The notes under the pieces are model-generated. The model was not told the DNA's origin, made no database searches, and worked only from the letters and a program-made list of their open reading frames with translations. From the NCBI GenBank assembly GCA_024280975.1, contig JAMXLQ010000108.1:1-6204 (forward strand): a DNA stretch of 6,204 nt, read 5' to 3'. The position numbers and the translations under genes are program-made. This document shows, one piece after another, positions 5,259 to 6,204 of the stretch (position 1 is the first letter of the stretch; each line of letters begins with the position of its first letter). The DNA is from Methanosarcina sp. (lineage in GTDB: Archaea; Halobacteriota; Methanosarcinia; Methanosarcinales; Methanosarcinaceae).

Positions 5259-6204
5259 AGAGATCGACTATAAATGGATCGTACTTTCAATTACGACCAT
5301 CGAGATGTTCATGGTATCCGTTAATGGAAGCATCATTCTCATTTCGCTGCCCGCGATCTTCGATGGTATTAATATTGACCCTCTAACCTCATTCCAGTAT
5401 CTGATTTGGGTACTCATGGGGTATAACCTAGTCACTGCAACGCTTCTTCTTAGTTTTGGCCGACTCTCGGATATGTATGGAAGGGTTAGGCTCTATAATG
5501 TTGGATTCGCCATCTTTACTCTTGGCTCCATCCTGCTTTATCTCACTCCTGACACTGGTGACGCCGGAGCAATCGAAATTATTGTCTTCCGACTTGTCCA
5601 GGCGGTTGGCGCGTCATTTACTTACTCCAATAGTGCAGCGATTCTCACCGATGCATTCCCAGAAAATGAACGAGGCAAAGCATTGGGGTTGAACATGGTA
5701 GCGTTTCTCTCAGGCCAATTCATTGGACTCATCCTTGGCGGCATACTTGCTTTCTATAACTGGCGATACGTATTTCTGGTGAGCGTGCCAGTTGGAATTC
5801 TGGGTACTGTATGGGCTTATATTAAACTCAAAGAGACCACTTTGCCAGAAAAAGTCAAGAAAATAGATGTATGGGGGAATTTGGCGTTTTTAGGTGGCCT
5901 TACAATCTTTTTGATCGGGATTACATATGCGTTGCTTCCATACGAACAGGATCCCATGGGATGGCGCGATCCCTGGGTAATAACATCGCTATTTATCGGT
6001 ATTGTTTTTTTAATTGCATTCCCAATAATAGAGAGCCGTGTAGAGGACCCGATGTTCCGGCTAAGCCTTTTCAAGAACCGGATGTTTTCCTTTGCGAACA
6101 TAGCTGGATTTTTGAACGCGATAGCCCGTGGCGGTATGATGTTCATGCTAATTATGCTACTTCAGGGCATCTGGCTGCCACTCCATGGTTATAGTTATGA
6201 GTCA
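5194..6204 (+). CDS. MFS drug exporter, DHA2 (EmrB/QacA) type, cut by the window end
   Basis: The first 337 codons of a proton-driven exporter of the 14-helix DHA2 family, whose members have about 470-550 residues; the stop lies outside the window. Helices fall near residues 28-50, 68-89, 101-118, 127-150, 165-187, 191-211, 230-247, 262-280 and 297-320. The first helix ends with NGSIILISLPAI, the family's LDxTxVNVALP site. The loop after helix 2 holds motif A, GRLSDMYGR (89-97). Helix 5 has the antiporter-like SGQFIGLILGGIL. WRYVFLVSVPVG (190-201) is the typical start of helix 6. GIWLPLHGYSYES ends the window. ATG 5194 is chosen because GGAG (5182-5185) stands eight bases upstream. ATG 5188 is in frame but too close to it. 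Substrates cannot be read from the sequence. No regulator gene lies beside it in the window. Confidence 0.92.
   Translation, partial: MRIMLSLAGNRGVKNPAGVQHKEIDYKWIVLSITTIEMFMVSVNGSIILISLPAIFDGINIDPLTSFQYLIWVLMGYNLVTATLLLSFGRLSDMYGRVRLYNVGFAIFTLGSILLYLTPDTGDAGAIEIIVFRLVQAVGASFTYSNSAAILTDAFPENERGKALGLNMVAFLSGQFIGLILGGILAFYNWRYVFLVSVPVGILGTVWAYIKLKETTLPEKVKKIDVWGNLAFLGGLTIFLIGITYALLPYEQDPMGWRDPWVITSLFIGIVFLIAFPIIESRVEDPMFRLSLFKNRMFSFANIAGFLNAIARGGMMFMLIMLLQGIWLPLHGYSYES

Noticed and set aside
5456..6194. Plus- and minus-strand frames of 78-109 codons
   Set aside because: All lie inside the MFS exporter, which is continuous, carries the family motifs and accounts for the whole stretch.

Overview
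The window looks like chromosomal DNA of a methanogenic archaeon, most likely a Methanosarcina relative. This is inferred from long AT-rich intergenic regions, A/T-rich TATA-type promoters (no bacterial -35/-10 pairs), runs of T after stems, decayed accessory genes, and the style of the MFS and Nudix proteins. No 16S or marker gene is present, so the assignment is an inference.

Layout. Positions 1-1560 hold no protein gene. The main content is two diverged copies of one structured RNA gene, both on the minus strand (about 467 down to 256 and 1182 down to 984). Each has the same TATA promoter block, a long closing stem that joins the 5' and 3' ends, a shared internal stem, a shared 12-base block, and a T run at the 3' end (seven T in one copy, four in the other). 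A third, unrelated stem-forming element lies between them (745-877), and a decayed A-rich tandem repeat lies at 1369-1555. Next, on the minus strand, comes an uncharacterised protein frame (1628-2278) that either starts at TTG or has a nonsense codon after a three-codon start.

Positions 2280-2800 are gene debris on the minus strand. They carry the last 53 codons of a type I restriction-modification methylase subunit (hsdM), followed 16 bases later by what looks like the first part of hsdS, cut short after 34 codons. A possible 39-codon membrane peptide follows.

Positions 2863-3252 (+) encode a Nudix hydrolase with a perfect Nudix box but no normal start codon at the expected place. It converges on a 373-residue multi-pass membrane protein of unknown function (3394-4515, minus). 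A small A/T hairpin between the two could terminate both. Positions 4516-5187 are non-coding or decayed, with a good TATA box at 4783-4790 facing right. A DHA2-type (EmrB/QacA) MFS drug exporter starts at 5194 (+) and runs off the window.

The genes do not form one pathway. This is an accessory region with a lost restriction system, two solitary enzymes or transporters and a twin RNA locus. The RNA twins are the best candidate for something undescribed.
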